Source: Oscillospiraceae bacterium
GTDB taxonomy: Bacteria; Bacillota; Clostridia; Oscillospirales; UBA929
Reading direction: 5' to 3'
NCBI GenBank assembly: GCA_009784085.1
Contig: WRCJ01000043.1
Location: 1 to 13,290, forward strand
DNA: 13,290 nucleotides
In this document: in pieces, positions 13,083 to 13,290 of the stretch
How the letters are laid out: every line of letters begins with the position of its first letter
Position numbering within the stretch: position 1 is the stretch's first letter
Notes under the pieces: model-generated
Told to the model about the DNA's origin: nothing
Database searches by the model: none
Seen by the model: the letters and a program-made list of their open reading frames with translations, nothing else
Made by a program: the position numbers and the translations under genes

Positions 13083-13290
13083 TCAGCTCGTGATGTTGAT
13101 GGCGATGGTGAAGTACTGTTGGGACCAGGCATCGATCACGGTGATGATGGCGGTGCCGGTCTTGACGGCGGTCACCAAGCCTGTGGGGCTGACCGTGGCG
13201 TTGGCGTTGCCGCTCACGTAGAAGATGTTTTCCAGATTGTTGGTGTTGATGTTAATCTGGTAGGTCATGCCCTTTCTGAGGACGACGGAA
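13083..13290 (-). CDS. C-terminal part of a Big_2-like domain protein, cut by the window edge
   Basis: The frame is open to the right edge and ends at TGA 13083-13085, so only about the last 68 residues are visible. They form a bacterial Ig-like group 2 type domain with the VSPTGLVTAVKTGTAIITV signature. By eye about 45 of the last 64 residues equal the C-terminus of the beta-helix protein at 5273-8152, beginning at RKGMTYQI in both. An apparent ATG near 13266-13268 is internal: the homology continues upstream of it. The full protein is probably exported and may also carry a beta-helix or other surface domain. It is followed by its own terminator, so it belongs to a separate transcript. Confidence 0.8.
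   Translation of the reverse strand, partial: SVVLRKGMTYQININTNNLENIFYVSGNANATVSPTGLVTAVKTGTAIITVIDAWSQQYFTIAINITS

Overview
The window reads as chromosome from a GC-rich member of the Bacillota (Firmicutes), probably an uncultured, gut-type Clostridia relative. The evidence is an IreB-family regulator (a Bacillota marker), strong AAGGAG-type ribosome binding sites, TTG and GTG starts, a consensus sigma-A promoter, and exported proteins with Gram-positive modules (FIVAR-like, Big_2-like). Standard stop codons are used. All eleven recognisable genes, including one cut by the right edge, lie on the minus strand, so transcription runs from high to low coordinates. The long plus-strand ORFs are antisense shadows.

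Region A (13290 down to 5161) is a carbohydrate and cell-surface block. At the right edge is the last part of an exported-type protein ending in a Big_2-like Ig domain, followed by a terminator. Next comes a four-gene run: a GH112 galactosyl-N-acetylhexosamine phosphorylase (gnpA/lnpA family), a GH29 alpha-L-fucosidase, a single-pass membrane protein with SurA/PrsA-like character, and a 959-residue secreted right-handed beta-helix protein. The last protein carries the same C-terminal Big_2-like module as the right-edge gene. A second terminator of similar design closes the run. The two cytosolic enzymes fit stepwise use of imported fucosylated Gal-beta-1,3-HexNAc glycans: the fucose is removed, then the disaccharide is phosphorolysed to galactose 1-phosphate. 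The surface proteins probably act outside the cell on polysaccharide or in its capture. No transporter lies in the window.

Region B (5115 down to 2015) holds ireB, without its usual alaS and ruvX neighbours, then a B12-binding-type radical SAM protein and a compact DEAD-box RNA helicase. Region C (1910 down to 135) holds the L13-S9 ribosomal protein operon (rplM-rpsI) with a clear extended -10 promoter overlapped by a perfect 10-bp inverted repeat, followed by a radC-type gene.

The most unusual signal is not a gene. At most gene junctions a short tandem array starts at or within a few bases of the upstream stop codon and runs to, or contains, the next Shine-Dalgarno site. Each array has its own sequence, with periods of 7, 9, 10, 11 or 13 nt. 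The 85-nt ireB/radical-SAM spacer is tiled almost end to end by three successive arrays. The rpsI/radC spacer is about fifteen degenerate heptamers, and the fucosidase/membrane-protein spacer is five heptamers.
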